NCBI GenBank assembly: GCA_964443745.1
Contig: CAYUEN010000009.1
Span: forward strand, 1 to 56,217
Length of the DNA: 56,217 nt
Source: CAYUEN01 sp964443745
GTDB lineage: Bacteria; Campylobacterota; Campylobacteria; Campylobacterales; QNZT01
Direction of reading: 5' to 3'
Shown here: piece after piece, positions 1 through 7,950 of the stretch
Numbering within the stretch: position 1 is the first letter of the stretch
Layout of the letters: each line of letters opens with the position of its first letter
Notes under the pieces: generated by a model
What the model saw: the letters and a program-made list of their open reading frames with translations, nothing else
What the model was told of the DNA's origin: nothing
Databases searched by the model: none
Position numbers and translations under genes: made by a program

Positions 1-1
1 C

Positions 2-1219
2 GACCTCTCGAAAGTGGTGCGTCCCCGAACCTCTCCGTTGTTGCACGAGTTTAGGGACAGCGAGGGGAGAATTCGCTATATCTGGACGACCTTCAGCAAA
101 GATCAGGTCGATCTGAACTACCGCAACTACAAGGTTTTGCTCGCGGTTTTGGATGCGCTGCTCTTCTATATCGAAAAGGGGGCTTCGTTGATACGTCTGG
201 ATGCGATCGCGTTCGTCTGGAAAGAGATCGGCACACCCTGCATTCATCTACCCCAAACGCATGAATTGATTCAGTTGATGCGGGAGGTGCTGCATCGTGT
301 CGCGCCCGAAGTGATCATCATCACCGAAACGAACGTGCCCCACAAGGAGAACATCTCCTATTTCGGAAACGGTGCCGATGAAGCGCAGATGGTCTACAAC
401 TTCGCCCTTCCGCCGCTGATCGCCCACACGATACGGGTGGGGGATGCGAGCAAGATGCGCGAATGGGCCAAAGGGTTGAGGTTGCCAAGCGACAAGGTCT
501 GCTTTTTCAACTTCACGGCGAGTCACGACGGGGTGGGGTTGAGACCGGTGAGCGGATTGCTCGAGGACGAAGAGATCGACGCTTTGGTGAAGATGGTGGA
601 GAGCAGGGGAGGATACGTCTCCTACCGGGCGACGGAGGAGGGGACGCAAAGCCCCTACGAACTCAACGCGAGCTATATCGATATCGTTTCGGATCCCTCC
701 GAACCCAATCCGTTGCGCGTTAGGAAGATGATGCTCTCCCAGGCGGTGATGCTGGCGATGCCCGGCGTTCCAGGCGTCTATTTCCACTCGCTGGTGGGAT
801 CGGTCAGCGATACAGACGGTGTCAAGCGTACGGGCGTGTTGCGTTCCATAAACAGAGAGAAACTCAACTACGATCTTTTGATCGAGGAGATGCGCACAAG
901 CGGCACTTTAAGGACGATGATCTATCGTAGTTACAAGCGGCTGCTTTCTATACGCAAAAGCGAACCCGCCTTCCATCCTTATGCGGCGTTTGAGATCGTC
1001 GATTCTGCTCCGGAGTTTTTCGTGATCAGAAAAATCAATCCCGACACGTCGGAAGAGGTGCTGGCGGTGCACAATTTTTCAAATCGGTCGATACTCTTTT
1101 TGTTACCGCCGTTCGTGCGACTGCCGGCGGTGGAGTTGATCAGGAATGAGACGATAGAGGACGAAGCGATATCGTGCGACCCCTATCGGGTTCTTTGGAT
1201 AAAATACGAAAAAGGATGA
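2..1219 (+). CDS. GH13_18 sugar phosphorylase (glucosylglycerate/sucrose phosphorylase-like), 5' partial
   Basis: This gene runs in from the left edge; the reading frame is open from base 2, so the N-terminal part of the barrel is missing. The visible part carries GH13 landmarks: IRLDAIAF with the expected nucleophile Asp, IITETNVPH with the expected acid/base Glu, and FTASHDGVGLRP with the third acidic residue. The stretches GTQSPYELNASY and VLRSINREKL are the kind seen in subfamily GH13_18, whose members phosphorolyse sucrose, glucosylglycerol or glucosylglycerate to glucose 1-phosphate. The presence of the TETNVPH and CIHLPQTH segments makes me favour a glucosylglycerate-type enzyme, but substrate cannot be decided here. 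The stop codon overlaps a possible ATG of galU (ATGA), so the two are probably co-transcribed; GalU would use the glucose 1-phosphate product. Confidence 0.85.
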   Translation, partial: DLSKVVRPRTSPLLHEFRDSEGRIRYIWTTFSKDQVDLNYRNYKVLLAVLDALLFYIEKGASLIRLDAIAFVWKEIGTPCIHLPQTHELIQLMREVLHRVAPEVIIITETNVPHKENISYFGNGADEAQMVYNFALPPLIAHTIRVGDASKMREWAKGLRLPSDKVCFFNFTASHDGVGLRPVSGLLEDEEIDALVKMVESRGGYVSYRATEEGTQSPYELNASYIDIVSDPSEPNPLRVRKMMLSQAVMLAMPGVPGVYFHSLVGSVSDTDGVKRTGVLRSINREKLNYDLLIEEMRTSGTLRTMIYRSYKRLLSIRKSEPAFHPYAAFEIVDSAPEFFVIRKINPDTSEEVLAVHNFSNRSILFLLPPFVRLPAVELIRNETIEDEAISCDPYRVLWIKYEKG

Positions 1220-1221
1220 GA

Positions 1222-2052
1222 ATGAAAATAAAGAAGTGTCTCTTTCCCGCAGCGGGATACGGAACGAGGTTTTTGCCGGCCACCAAAGCGATGCCCAAGG
1301 AGATGCTCCCGATTCTGACCAAACCGCTGATTCAGTACGGTGTCGAAGAGGCGGTCGAAGCGGGTATGGATACGATGGCGATCATCACCGGGCGTGGCAA
1401 ACGGGCGATCGAAGACCACTTCGATATAAGTTACGAACTCGAACACCAGATCAAAGGCTCTTCGAAAGAGCATCTTCTGGACGAAATCCGTTCGTTGATA
1501 GACAAATGCACCTTCACCTACACCAGACAGCGGGAGATGAAGGGGTTGGGGGATGCGATTCTCAAAGGAGAGGTCCTGGTGGGCAAGGAGCCGTTCGCGG
1601 TAGTTCTGGCGGACGATCTGTGCATCAACCCCGGAGGAGACGGCGTATTGAAACAGATGATCAGACTGAATGAAAAATACCGCTGCTCCATCGTCGCAAT
1701 TATGGAGGTACCGGAGGATCAGACGTACAAATACGGCGTGATCGAAGGAAAAGAGATCGAAGAGGGGGTCTATATGGTCTCCAACATGGTCGAAAAGCCC
1801 GAACCCAAAGAGGCCCCCTCTAATCTCGCGATCATCGGACGCTATGTACTCACGCCCGATATCTTCGACGTGATTCGTCGTACCGAACCGGGAAAAAACG
1901 GAGAGTTGCAGATTACAGACGCTTTGATGAATCTTGCCAAAAGCGGAATGGTGCTCGCTTATAAGTTCAAAGGAAAAAGATTCGATTGCGGTAGCGTGGA
2001 GGGATTCGTCGAGGCGACGAACCATCTGTACGAGTTGGAGCGGGAAGGCTGA
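1222..2052 (+). CDS. galU: UTP--glucose-1-phosphate uridylyltransferase
   Basis: This is the enzyme that makes UDP-glucose from glucose 1-phosphate and UTP in the cytoplasm, feeding surface polysaccharide synthesis. The N-terminal nucleotide-binding loop AAGYGTRFLPATKAMPKEM is complete, followed by VEKPEPKEAPSNLAIIGRY, both hallmarks of GalU. The product is 276 aa, normal for the family. I chose ATG 1222 (MKIKKCLFP) because AAAAGG lies about 6 bases upstream; ATG 1216, overlapping the previous stop, and a longer in-frame extension that runs back inside the upstream gene are less likely. It follows the phosphorylase gene directly and ends 24 bases before the convergent outer-membrane gene. Confidence 0.93.
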   Translation: MKIKKCLFPAAGYGTRFLPATKAMPKEMLPILTKPLIQYGVEEAVEAGMDTMAIITGRGKRAIEDHFDISYELEHQIKGSSKEHLLDEIRSLIDKCTFTYTRQREMKGLGDAILKGEVLVGKEPFAVVLADDLCINPGGDGVLKQMIRLNEKYRCSIVAIMEVPEDQTYKYGVIEGKEIEEGVYMVSNMVEKPEPKEAPSNLAIIGRYVLTPDIFDVIRRTEPGKNGELQITDALMNLAKSGMVLAYKFKGKRFDCGSVEGFVEATNHLYELEREG

Positions 2053-2076
2053 CAACCACCCGCCCGCTTCACCGTT

Positions 2077-2610
2077 TTAAAATTTGAATTCGGCTCCAAA
2101 ATTGATCTGATTGATTTCGTCTTCGTAGCGGGTGTAGTTTGTAAAGAGCGAATAATTTTCTCCCATTTTATAGGCGACACCGATACCTGCGCTCATTTCG
2201 ATCTTTTTTTTGTCCGTTTTGGCGAGAGGATCGCCGCTGTGAATGTTGAGATCCGATTCTTCGCTGACATAGACCAGTCCTACTCTTGGTTTGATACTGA
2301 TTCTGTCGATTTTCCATACATAGGTACCGTATATTCCGAGCGACCAGAAATCGAGATCGTCTTTGACACCGTTGAATTCCCCTTCGGCTTTGGAGACGCT
2401 CATACACCCCTCCACCTCGACGCCTACGTCGTAAAAAACGTTTTTACCGGCATTTACGAAGAGCGCAGCACCTGTGTCGAAATTCGAACTATCGATATCC
2501 TGTAACCCCAACCCCACACTGACATAATCGATATACCCGTCGAGGTTTTGGGCGAAAGCGGATGATGCAAGTGCGGATCCAAGCATCAAAACTGTAAACA
2601 ATCTCTTCAT
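2077..2610 (-). CDS. Outer-membrane beta-barrel protein, small
   Basis: A 177-aa protein with a clear Sec signal peptide (residues 1-20, cleavage after ASSAFA). The rest is an alternation of short amphipathic strands, for example WSLGIYGTYVWK, ISIKPRVGLVYV, and it ends in FGAEFKF with a C-terminal aromatic residue, the usual signature for insertion by the BAM machinery. The size fits an 8-stranded OmpA-N/opacity type barrel. No specific function can be assigned. It stands alone, convergent with galU, and is transcribed from its own promoter (TATAAT at 2642-2647 on this strand). The SD GGAAAGAG lies just upstream of the ATG. Confidence 0.75.
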   Translation of the reverse strand: MKRLFTVLMLGSALASSAFAQNLDGYIDYVSVGLGLQDIDSSNFDTGAALFVNAGKNVFYDVGVEVEGCMSVSKAEGEFNGVKDDLDFWSLGIYGTYVWKIDRISIKPRVGLVYVSEESDLNIHSGDPLAKTDKKKIEMSAGIGVAYKMGENYSLFTNYTRYEDEINQINFGAEFKF

Positions 2611-2641
2611 TCTCTTTCCTTCGGATAGTGCATATTTCTAT

Positions 2642-2647
2642 ATTATA
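2642..2647 (-). promoter_or_regulatory. -10 box for the outer-membrane barrel gene
   Basis: TATAAT read on the minus strand, preceded by TGC, which makes an extended -10 (TGCTATAAT). It sits about 32 bases upstream of the ATG of the barrel gene. No convincing -35 is seen at the usual distance, as is common for Campylobacterota housekeeping promoters. Confidence 0.55.
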
Positions 2648-2702
2648 GCATGAAATACTTTGAAATAGTACATCCAAAGTGAGAAAAACAACCCCTTTTT
2701 GT

Positions 2703-2708
2703 TATAAT
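2703..2708 (+). promoter_or_regulatory. -10 box for ridA
   Basis: TATAAT on the plus strand after a run of T (CCCTTTTTGT), a typical Campylobacterota sigma-70 layout, 26 bases before the ATG of ridA. It is divergent from the barrel-gene promoter 55 bases away. Confidence 0.6.
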
Positions 2709-2734
2709 TTGGTACAAATCTATAGGAGAGAGAG

Positions 2735-3106
2735 ATGAAAGTGATCGAAACGAACAATGCCCCGGCGGCGATAGGTCCTTATTCCCAAGCGATCAGAACG
2801 GGAGATCTCGTGTTCACCTCGGGGCAGATCGCGTTGCGTCCTGATGGTACGCTGGTGCAGGGCGACATCGAAGAGGAAACGAGACAGGTTCTGACGAATT
2901 TGAGTCATGTGCTTCAAGAGGCGGGTAGCGGTTTGGAGCGGATCGTAAAAACGACGATCTATCTGGCGGATATGGCGGATTTTGAGACGGTCAATACAGT
3001 CTATGCGGAGTTTTTCAGCGTTAACTTTCCGGCTCGAAGTACGGTAGCGGTCAGGACACTCCCCAAAAATGTACGTATAGAGATCGATGCCATCGCCACG
3101 ATTTGA
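2735..3106 (+). CDS. ridA: RidA family enamine/imine deaminase
   Basis: A 123-aa protein of the YjgF/YER057c/UK114 family. Family members hydrolyse reactive enamine/imine intermediates (such as 2-aminoacrylate released by PLP enzymes) to the keto acid and ammonia as cytoplasmic homotrimers. The visible signature includes AIGPYSQAI near residue 16, FTSGQIAL near residue 30, and the C-terminal ARSTVAVRTLPKNVRIEIDAIA with the conserved Arg that binds the substrate carboxylate. Length is normal. The SD AGGAGAGAG precedes the ATG. It forms a single-gene unit with its own promoter. Confidence 0.93.
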   Translation: MKVIETNNAPAAIGPYSQAIRTGDLVFTSGQIALRPDGTLVQGDIEEETRQVLTNLSHVLQEAGSGLERIVKTTIYLADMADFETVNTVYAEFFSVNFPARSTVAVRTLPKNVRIEIDAIATI

Positions 3107-3191
3107 ATACAGATCCGAAAAATATTAATCGGAAATTAATATAAAAGAGGGTAAAATCCGGCTTCTTTGAAATTCACATAAGGACAGAAGG

Positions 3192-3500
3192 ATGTATGCA
3201 ATCATCAGATGCGGTGGCAAGCAATACAAAGTTCAAGAGGGAGATTATCTGAATCTCGACAAGCTTGACGCTTCCCCGAAAGAGAAAATCACTCTGACAG
3301 ATGTTCTTGCCGTCAATGACGGTGAGTTGAAGATCGGCACGCCACTCGTAGAGAATGCGAAAGTGGAGTTGGAAGTCGTTACGCACGGTAAAGACAAAAA
3401 GGTGATCATCTACAAAAAACGCAGAAGAAAAGATTCCAAACTCAAAAAAGGGTTTAGAAGAGAGTATACGAGAGTCAAAATCTCGAAAATAGAGGCTTAG
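3192..3500 (+). CDS. rplU: 50S ribosomal protein L21
   Basis: A 102-aa basic protein beginning MYAIIRCGGKQYKVQEGD, the invariant start of bacterial L21, and containing IIYKKRRRKDSKLKKG. It binds 23S rRNA in the large subunit. A strong SD (AGAAGGA) precedes the ATG. In many bacteria, including Helicobacter and Campylobacter, rplU is followed directly by rpmA (L27) and obgE. Here it is followed by a hairpin and a convergent peroxiredoxin gene, so rpmA must lie elsewhere. Confidence 0.97.
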   Translation: MYAIIRCGGKQYKVQEGDYLNLDKLDASPKEKITLTDVLAVNDGELKIGTPLVENAKVELEVVTHGKDKKVIIYKKRRRKDSKLKKGFRREYTRVKISKIEA

Positions 3501-3508
3501 TAAAGTTT

Positions 3509-3531
3509 GCATTCCGGATTTTCCGGGATGC
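3509..3531 (+). terminator. Hairpin after rplU, possible terminator
   Basis: GCATTCCGGA and TCCGGGATGC form a 10-bp stem (one G-U pair in this orientation) with a TTT loop, starting 8 bases after the rplU stop. No U-tract follows, so intrinsic termination is uncertain. Confidence 0.4.
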
Positions 3532-3556
3532 AGTTCGTAAATACGATTCACTGCGC

Positions 3557-3578
3557 CAAAATGGCCGAAGCCATTTTG
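3557..3578 (-). terminator. Hairpin after the peroxiredoxin gene
   Basis: CAAAATGGC/GCCATTTTG form a perfect 9-bp stem. Read on the minus strand the loop is TTCG, a very stable tetraloop. It lies 8 bases beyond the stop of the convergent peroxiredoxin gene. It lacks a U-tract but would be a strong 3' end stabiliser in either direction. Confidence 0.45.
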
Positions 3579-3585
3579 ACCACTT

Positions 3586-4182
3586 TTACAGCTCGTCCGC
3601 GTGTTTGGAGAGATACTCCGCCACACCTTCGGTATCCGGTTTCATTCCCTCTTCACCTTCGTGCCAGTTTGCCGGACACACTTCGCCATGCTCTTCGACA
3701 AAATGCATCGCATCGACCATTCTGAGCATTTCGTCGATGTTTCTTCCCAGAGGCAGGTCGTTGATCACCGCATGTCTGACGATTTTGTCCTTGTCGATCA
3801 GAAAAGAGCCCCTGAGTGCAACGCTCTTGTTGAAAAGTACATCGTATTTTTTGGCGATTTTTTTATCCAGATCCGCTACGAGTGGATAGCGTACCTGACC
3901 GATTCCTCCCTCTTCGACAGGGGTGTTTTTCCATGCGAAGTGTGAAAATTGGGAGTCGACGGAGACGCCGATCACTTCTATACCTCTTTTTTTGAATTCG
4001 TCCAGTCTGTGGTCGAACGCGATAATTTCAGAGGGGCAGACGAACGTGAAATCGAGTGGATAGAAGAAGAGTACCGTCCCCTTTTCCCCCATATTTTCGT
4101 AAAGTTCGAAATCTTCGACAATCGTATTGTCACCTAAAACCGCTGCAGCCGTAAAATTCGGTGCTTTTTCAGTTACCAGCAT
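3586..4182 (-). CDS. tsaA: Typical 2-Cys peroxiredoxin (AhpC/TsaA type)
   Basis: A 198-aa peroxidase that reduces hydrogen peroxide, organic peroxides and peroxynitrite at the expense of thioredoxin or a similar donor. The peroxidatic Cys is at about residue 49 (FTFVCPSE) and the resolving Cys at about 169 (HGEVCPANW), so it is a typical 2-Cys, obligate-dimer enzyme. A GGIG insert is present near residue 92, but the C-terminal YF motif of overoxidation-sensitive enzymes is absent (the chain ends in SKHADEL). In Helicobacter and Campylobacter this enzyme is an abundant antioxidant. It is a single gene with hairpin DNA downstream. Confidence 0.95.
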   Translation of the reverse strand: MLVTEKAPNFTAAAVLGDNTIVEDFELYENMGEKGTVLFFYPLDFTFVCPSEIIAFDHRLDEFKKRGIEVIGVSVDSQFSHFAWKNTPVEEGGIGQVRYPLVADLDKKIAKKYDVLFNKSVALRGSFLIDKDKIVRHAVINDLPLGRNIDEMLRMVDAMHFVEEHGEVCPANWHEGEEGMKPDTEGVAEYLSKHADEL

Positions 4183-4322
4183 CGCTTATCCTTATTATAA
4201 AATTTGTTTACGGAAAAATTTTATCCTTTTTTTTCTTAAAAAAAGATTACATGCGGGGTAAAGATAAAGTTGGATAGAATTGTGCCGATAATTGGACAAG
4301 TATACTATGTTAGGATAGAAGA

Positions 4323-5480
4323 ATGGCTAAAGATTTTTTATTTACCAGTGAATCGGTCACAGAAGGACATCCCGACAAAATGGCCGATCAGATCAGTGAC
4401 GCGATTCTCGACTATATCATCGAACGGGATCAAAATGCCCGTGTGGCATGCGAGACGCTGCTTTCCAACGGTTTTTGCGTTATCGCCGGCGAATTGAAAA
4501 CGACGACCTATGCTCCGATGCAGGATATCGCCAGAGAGGTGATCCGTGAGATCGGCTATACGGATGCGCAATTCGGGTTCGATTACAGAAGCGCGGGAGT
4601 ACTCAACGGCGTGGGCGAACAGAGCCCCGATATCAACCAAGGGGTCGATCAAGCCGGTGGCGAGATCGGAGCGGGCGATCAGGGGTTGATGTTTGGATAT
4701 GCTTGTAGGGAAACCGATGTATTGATGCCGTTGCCGATCTATATGGCCCATAAGCTCACGCAGGGGCTCGCATTGGCGAGAAAGAGTGGTATTCTCCCCT
4801 TTTTGCGGCCGGATGGTAAGGCGCAGGTGAGCATTCGCTACGAAAACGGCCTTCCCAGAGAGATAGACACGATCGTCGTCTCCACTCAGCACGCGCCGGA
4901 CGTACCTCAGAGCAAACTCAAAGACGCGGTGATCGAAGAGATCATCCTCAAGAACATTCCGGAGGGAATTCTCGCCGACAATGTCAAATATCATATCAAT
5001 CCGACGGGAAGATTCGTCATCGGAGGACCGCAAGGGGACGCGGGGTTGACGGGACGCAAGATCATCGTCGATACCTACGGTGGAAGCTGTCCGCATGGTG
5101 GAGGGGCGTTTAGTGGGAAAGACCCTTCCAAAGTGGACAGAAGTGCCGCCTATATGGCGCGCTATATCGCCAAAAATCTCGTCGCTTCCGGTGTTTGCGA
5201 CAAAGCGACGATACAGCTCGCTTACGCGATAGGCGTCGTAGAGCCGGTTTCGATTCTGGTGGATACGCATGGAACCTCCAACGTGGACGAGAAAAAATTG
5301 GAAGCGTGTGTGAGGTCGATATTCCAGCTTACCCCCAGGGGGATAATCGAAAGCCTGAATCTGCTCAAACCGATCTATAAAAAGACCGCGGCGTATGGCC
5401 ATTTTGGACGTGAATTGCCTGAATTCAGCTGGGAACGTACTGATAAAGTTGTGGAGATTCGTGACTATTTTGGAATATAG
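4323..5480 (+). CDS. metK: S-adenosylmethionine synthase
   Basis: This 385-aa enzyme makes S-adenosylmethionine from methionine and ATP. The family signatures are intact: FTSESVTEGHPDKMADQISD at the N-terminus, GAGDQGLMFGYA near residue 119, and GGGAFSGKDPSKVDRSAAY near residue 259. Length and order of motifs are normal. The GTG/ATG choice is not an issue: ATG 4323 is preceded by AGGATAGA. It has about 140 bases of upstream intergenic DNA and is followed by a separately promoted ferredoxin gene. Confidence 0.97.
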   Translation: MAKDFLFTSESVTEGHPDKMADQISDAILDYIIERDQNARVACETLLSNGFCVIAGELKTTTYAPMQDIAREVIREIGYTDAQFGFDYRSAGVLNGVGEQSPDINQGVDQAGGEIGAGDQGLMFGYACRETDVLMPLPIYMAHKLTQGLALARKSGILPFLRPDGKAQVSIRYENGLPREIDTIVVSTQHAPDVPQSKLKDAVIEEIILKNIPEGILADNVKYHINPTGRFVIGGPQGDAGLTGRKIIVDTYGGSCPHGGGAFSGKDPSKVDRSAAYMARYIAKNLVASGVCDKATIQLAYAIGVVEPVSILVDTHGTSNVDEKKLEACVRSIFQLTPRGIIESLNLLKPIYKKTAAYGHFGRELPEFSWERTDKVVEIRDYFGI

Positions 5481-5524
5481 GAATGGTAAAAAAATAATTT
5501 AGATTGATTTTATTGTAGGTGTGC

Positions 5525-5530
5525 TATAGT
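5525..5530 (+). promoter_or_regulatory. Extended -10 box for the ferredoxin gene
   Basis: TATAGT preceded by TGTGC at the right distance, 30 bases before the ferredoxin ATG, in an A/T-rich region directly after metK. Confidence 0.45.
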
Positions 5531-5560
5531 GCTGCTACAATAAAAACGGAAGGAGATAAG

Positions 5561-5836
5561 ATGGCAGTTGTAATTACAGATATCTGTATCAATTGTGGCG
5601 CTTGTATCGACGAATGTCCGGTCGAAGCGATCGTGGATGACGAGGATAATCCAACGGGAGAAGAGATCTATTATGTCTACGAAGACAAGTGTGTCGAGTG
5701 TGTAGGCTACCATGATACACCTGCTTGTGCGGAGGCGTGCCCGACAGAGGGTTGTATCGTCTGGGGAGAGCCGAAAGAGGGTCAGACTCTCAGCCCCAAT
5801 AGAGGTAATCCTGGAGAGCCCGTTATCGAAGACTGA
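5561..5836 (+). CDS. fdxA: 2[4Fe-4S] ferredoxin, Allochromatium (Alvin) type
   Basis: A 91-aa low-potential electron carrier. The first cluster motif is CINCGACIDECP (C-x2-C-x2-C-x3-C). The second is C-x2-C-x8-C-x3-C (CVEC...PACAEACP), whose eight-residue insertion defines the Alvin-type ferredoxins common in Campylobacterota and Proteobacteria. An acidic C-terminal tail follows. ATG 5561 was chosen because AGGAG lies 5-9 bases upstream; an earlier in-frame ATG adds 14 residues unlike any ferredoxin. Single gene with its own promoter and a strong terminator. Likely partners in this group are pyruvate or 2-oxoglutarate:acceptor oxidoreductases, which are not in this window. Confidence 0.93.
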   Translation: MAVVITDICINCGACIDECPVEAIVDDEDNPTGEEIYYVYEDKCVECVGYHDTPACAEACPTEGCIVWGEPKEGQTLSPNRGNPGEPVIED

Positions 5837-5853
5837 TTTCAGTCGGATTTCAA

Positions 5854-5890
5854 ACTTGATGGGAAGAAGTGGAACTTCTTCCCATCAAGT
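5854..5890 (+). terminator. Intrinsic-type hairpin after the ferredoxin gene
   Basis: ACTTGATGGGAAGAAG pairs perfectly with CTTCTTCCCATCAAGT (16 bp) around a 5-base loop, starting 18 bases after the ferredoxin stop. Only a short T run follows, but the stem is by far the longest perfect one seen in the window. Confidence 0.7.
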
Positions 5891-5936
5891 TTCTGCACAT
5901 TCCTTCCACTTAAACTTTTCTAAATAATTTTTTCGC

Positions 5937-5942
5937 TATACT
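5937..5942 (+). promoter_or_regulatory. -10 box for ndk
   Basis: TATACT following a T-rich stretch (AATTTTTTCGC), 39 bases upstream of the ndk ATG; it probably starts the ndk-yceD-rpmF-plsX-fabH transcript. Confidence 0.5.
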
Positions 5943-5980
5943 CGCTCGCTTTAAAATCAGAAATTTCGGAGAAAAAAGTT

Positions 5981-6394
5981 ATGGAACAGACATTGTCGAT
6001 CATCAAACCGGACGCGGTGAAAAAAAACGTCATAGGTAAAATTGTAGACAGATTCGAGAGCAATGGTCTTCGTATCGCTGCAATGAAAAAACTGCAACTT
6101 ACTCCCCAGATTGCGGGCGAGTTTTACGAAGTTCACAAAGAGCGCCCTTTCTTTGGAGAATTGGTGGAATTTATGACGAGTGGTCCCGTAGTCGTCATGG
6201 TACTCGAAGGTGAGGATGCCGTGGCAAAAAACAGAGCGTTGATGGGGGCGACTAATCCCAAAGAGGCCGAACCCGGAACGATTCGTGCGGATTTTGCCGA
6301 GAGTATCGATGCCAACGCCGTACATGGCAGCGACAGTCTCGAAAATGCGGAGAGAGAGATAAAGTTTTTCTTTAGCAAAATAGAGGTATTATAA
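5981..6394 (+). CDS. ndk: Nucleoside diphosphate kinase
   Basis: This 137-aa enzyme transfers the gamma phosphate of ATP to other NDPs. The start MEQTLSIIKPDAVKKNVIGK and the active-site His in NAVHGSDSLENAEREIKFFF are characteristic. Normal length. The SD CGGAGAAAAA precedes ATG. It is the first gene of a probable operon leading into ribosomal protein L32 and fatty-acid initiation genes; ndk-yceD-rpmF-plsX-fabH order is typical of Campylobacterota. Confidence 0.97.
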   Translation: MEQTLSIIKPDAVKKNVIGKIVDRFESNGLRIAAMKKLQLTPQIAGEFYEVHKERPFFGELVEFMTSGPVVVMVLEGEDAVAKNRALMGATNPKEAEPGTIRADFAESIDANAVHGSDSLENAEREIKFFFSKIEVL

Positions 6395-6410
6395 GCACTT
6401 CTGTTAGAGG

Positions 6411-6764
6411 ATGAAAATACTATTTCGCAAGATATCCGCAACACCCTCTTCGATTTCGATCAAAAACGGTGAGATTACGGCAGAGGGGCTCTTCAAAGCG
6501 CTCGACCACCATCTTGTGTCGGTGGAGTGGCGGTTGGAAGGTGATATCGAGGTGACCTGTGATAGATGCGGAGAAGAGTTTGATCTTCATGTAGACGAAC
6601 CGGTTTCGCTTAGAATCAGTGATGGATACAGTGAAGAAGAGGCACTCGATATCATCGAATCGCACGACGGAAGTGTAGATTTCGATGCCCTGCTGAAAAG
6701 CGAAGTGGAAGCGATCAAAAGTGATTACCACTATTGCGCTTCCTGTGAAGACAAAAAAATATAG
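6411..6764 (+). CDS. yceD: YceD/DUF177 family protein
   Basis: A 117-aa protein of the DUF177 family, which almost always precedes rpmF. It contains VTCDRCGEEFDLHVDEPVSL and a C-terminal CASC; the two Cys pairs (CDRC, CASC) could bind a metal. Family members have been linked to 23S rRNA accumulation and ribosome assembly. ATG 6411 has AGAGG upstream. It is 15 bases upstream of rpmF. Confidence 0.85.
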   Translation: MKILFRKISATPSSISIKNGEITAEGLFKALDHHLVSVEWRLEGDIEVTCDRCGEEFDLHVDEPVSLRISDGYSEEEALDIIESHDGSVDFDALLKSEVEAIKSDYHYCASCEDKKI

Positions 6765-6779
6765 AGTAAGGAGATAAAG

Positions 6780-6938
6780 ATGGCAGTACCAAAGAGACGT
6801 GTAAGTAAAACCAGAGCTGCGAAGCGAAGAACACACTACAAACTCAATTTGCCCAGACCTGTAAAAGAGAGCGATGGAACATGGAGAATGCCTCATCGAA
6901 TCAATACGACAACAGGTGAATACAAAGCAAGCAAATAG
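6780..6938 (+). CDS. rpmF: 50S ribosomal protein L32
   Basis: A 52-aa basic protein, MAVPKRRVSKTRAAKRRTH at the N-terminus, the invariant L32 start. The C-terminal Cys pairs found in many L32 proteins are absent (the segment reads LPRPVKESDGTWRMPHR), that is, a zinc-free C- form. The SD AAGGAG is 6 bases upstream. The stop is directly followed by the plsX ATG with no spacer, so translation is probably coupled. Confidence 0.95.
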   Translation: MAVPKRRVSKTRAAKRRTHYKLNLPRPVKESDGTWRMPHRINTTTGEYKASK

Positions 6939-7934
6939 ATGCATACGATCGCAGTAGATGCAATGGGTGGGGACTTCGGCCCTCTCCCGATTGTAGATGG
7001 AGCTATCCACGCACTGAAAAAACGGCGAGAGAAGTTCAAAGTGGTTCTCGTCGGAGACCCCTCGACCTTCTCCCACAGAATCCCCAAAAAAGTGGCCAAA
7101 TATGTCGATGTTGTCGAATGCCAGGATGTTTTTGGCATGGAAGAGAGCGCGACGGATGTCCTCAAACGCAAAGAATCCACCATCTACAAAGCGGTCGATC
7201 TGGTCCGCAATAGACAAGCCGAAGCGGTCGTATCGGCCGGACATAGCGGTGCGACGATGAGTCTGGCCACGCTTCGTATCGGCCGGCTCGAAGGGGTCGC
7301 CCGGCCCGCGATCGCCACTCTGATGCCGACGGCGACGGGGGGAAGAAGCCTGGTGCTCGATGTGGGGGCCAACGTCGATTGCAAACCCGAACACCTTTTT
7401 CAATTCGCCATTATGGGAGAAGCCTATTTTCGGGATGTGTTGCAGTGTCCCTCTCCCCGGGTGGGGCTGCTTTCCAACGGCGAGGAGAAGTCCAAAGGGA
7501 ACGAAGTGACGAAGGAGACCTTTTTGCTACTCGAAGCGCTCCCCTCCTTTATCGGGAACGTCGAGGGCAGTGACATTTTCAACGGCAGTGTGGATGTGAT
7601 CGTCTGTGACGGATTCGTCGGCAATATTCTGCTCAAAACGAGCGAAGGGGTCGCCAGCTCCATCTCCAAACTGATCAAGATGAATATCAAGAAATCCCCC
7701 GCGGCGCTTACCGGAGCGTTGTTGATGCGGCGGGTTTTCAAACTCCTCAAGAAGCAGACCGACTATGCTGAATATGGCGGCGCACCGCTGCTGGGGATCA
7801 ACGGATGCGCGATCGTCTGTCATGGTAAAAGCAATCCCAAGGCGATCAAGAACGCCGTCTATCAGGCGATCAATTTCGTCGAATCGGATGTCAACGAAGA
7901 CATCGGCCGCAGTCTCGAACGCTACAAGATTTAG
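6939..7934 (+). CDS. plsX: Phosphate acyltransferase
   Basis: This 331-aa peripheral membrane enzyme converts acyl-ACP to acyl-phosphate, the donor for glycerol-3-phosphate acylation by PlsY. It begins MHTIAVDAMGGDFGP and has GHSGATMSLA near residue 101, NVDCKPEHLFQFA near 144, and GLLSNGEEKSKGNE, all typical of PlsX. It directly abuts rpmF and is followed by fabH after 16 bases, the widespread rpmF-plsX-fabH module. Confidence 0.96.
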   Translation: MHTIAVDAMGGDFGPLPIVDGAIHALKKRREKFKVVLVGDPSTFSHRIPKKVAKYVDVVECQDVFGMEESATDVLKRKESTIYKAVDLVRNRQAEAVVSAGHSGATMSLATLRIGRLEGVARPAIATLMPTATGGRSLVLDVGANVDCKPEHLFQFAIMGEAYFRDVLQCPSPRVGLLSNGEEKSKGNEVTKETFLLLEALPSFIGNVEGSDIFNGSVDVIVCDGFVGNILLKTSEGVASSISKLIKMNIKKSPAALTGALLMRRVFKLLKKQTDYAEYGGAPLLGINGCAIVCHGKSNPKAIKNAVYQAINFVESDVNEDIGRSLERYKI

Positions 7935-7950
7935 TCCAAAAGGAGAAGAG

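Noticed and set aside
3507..3725. 72-codon frame after rplU, in the place where rpmA would be expected
   Set aside because: The translation has no L27 features (no AxKKxxGSxxNGRDS-type start) and lies over hairpins and the end of the peroxiredoxin gene.
4338..5402. Open frame of 354 codons opposite metK
   Set aside because: Antisense shadow of a conserved enzyme gene.
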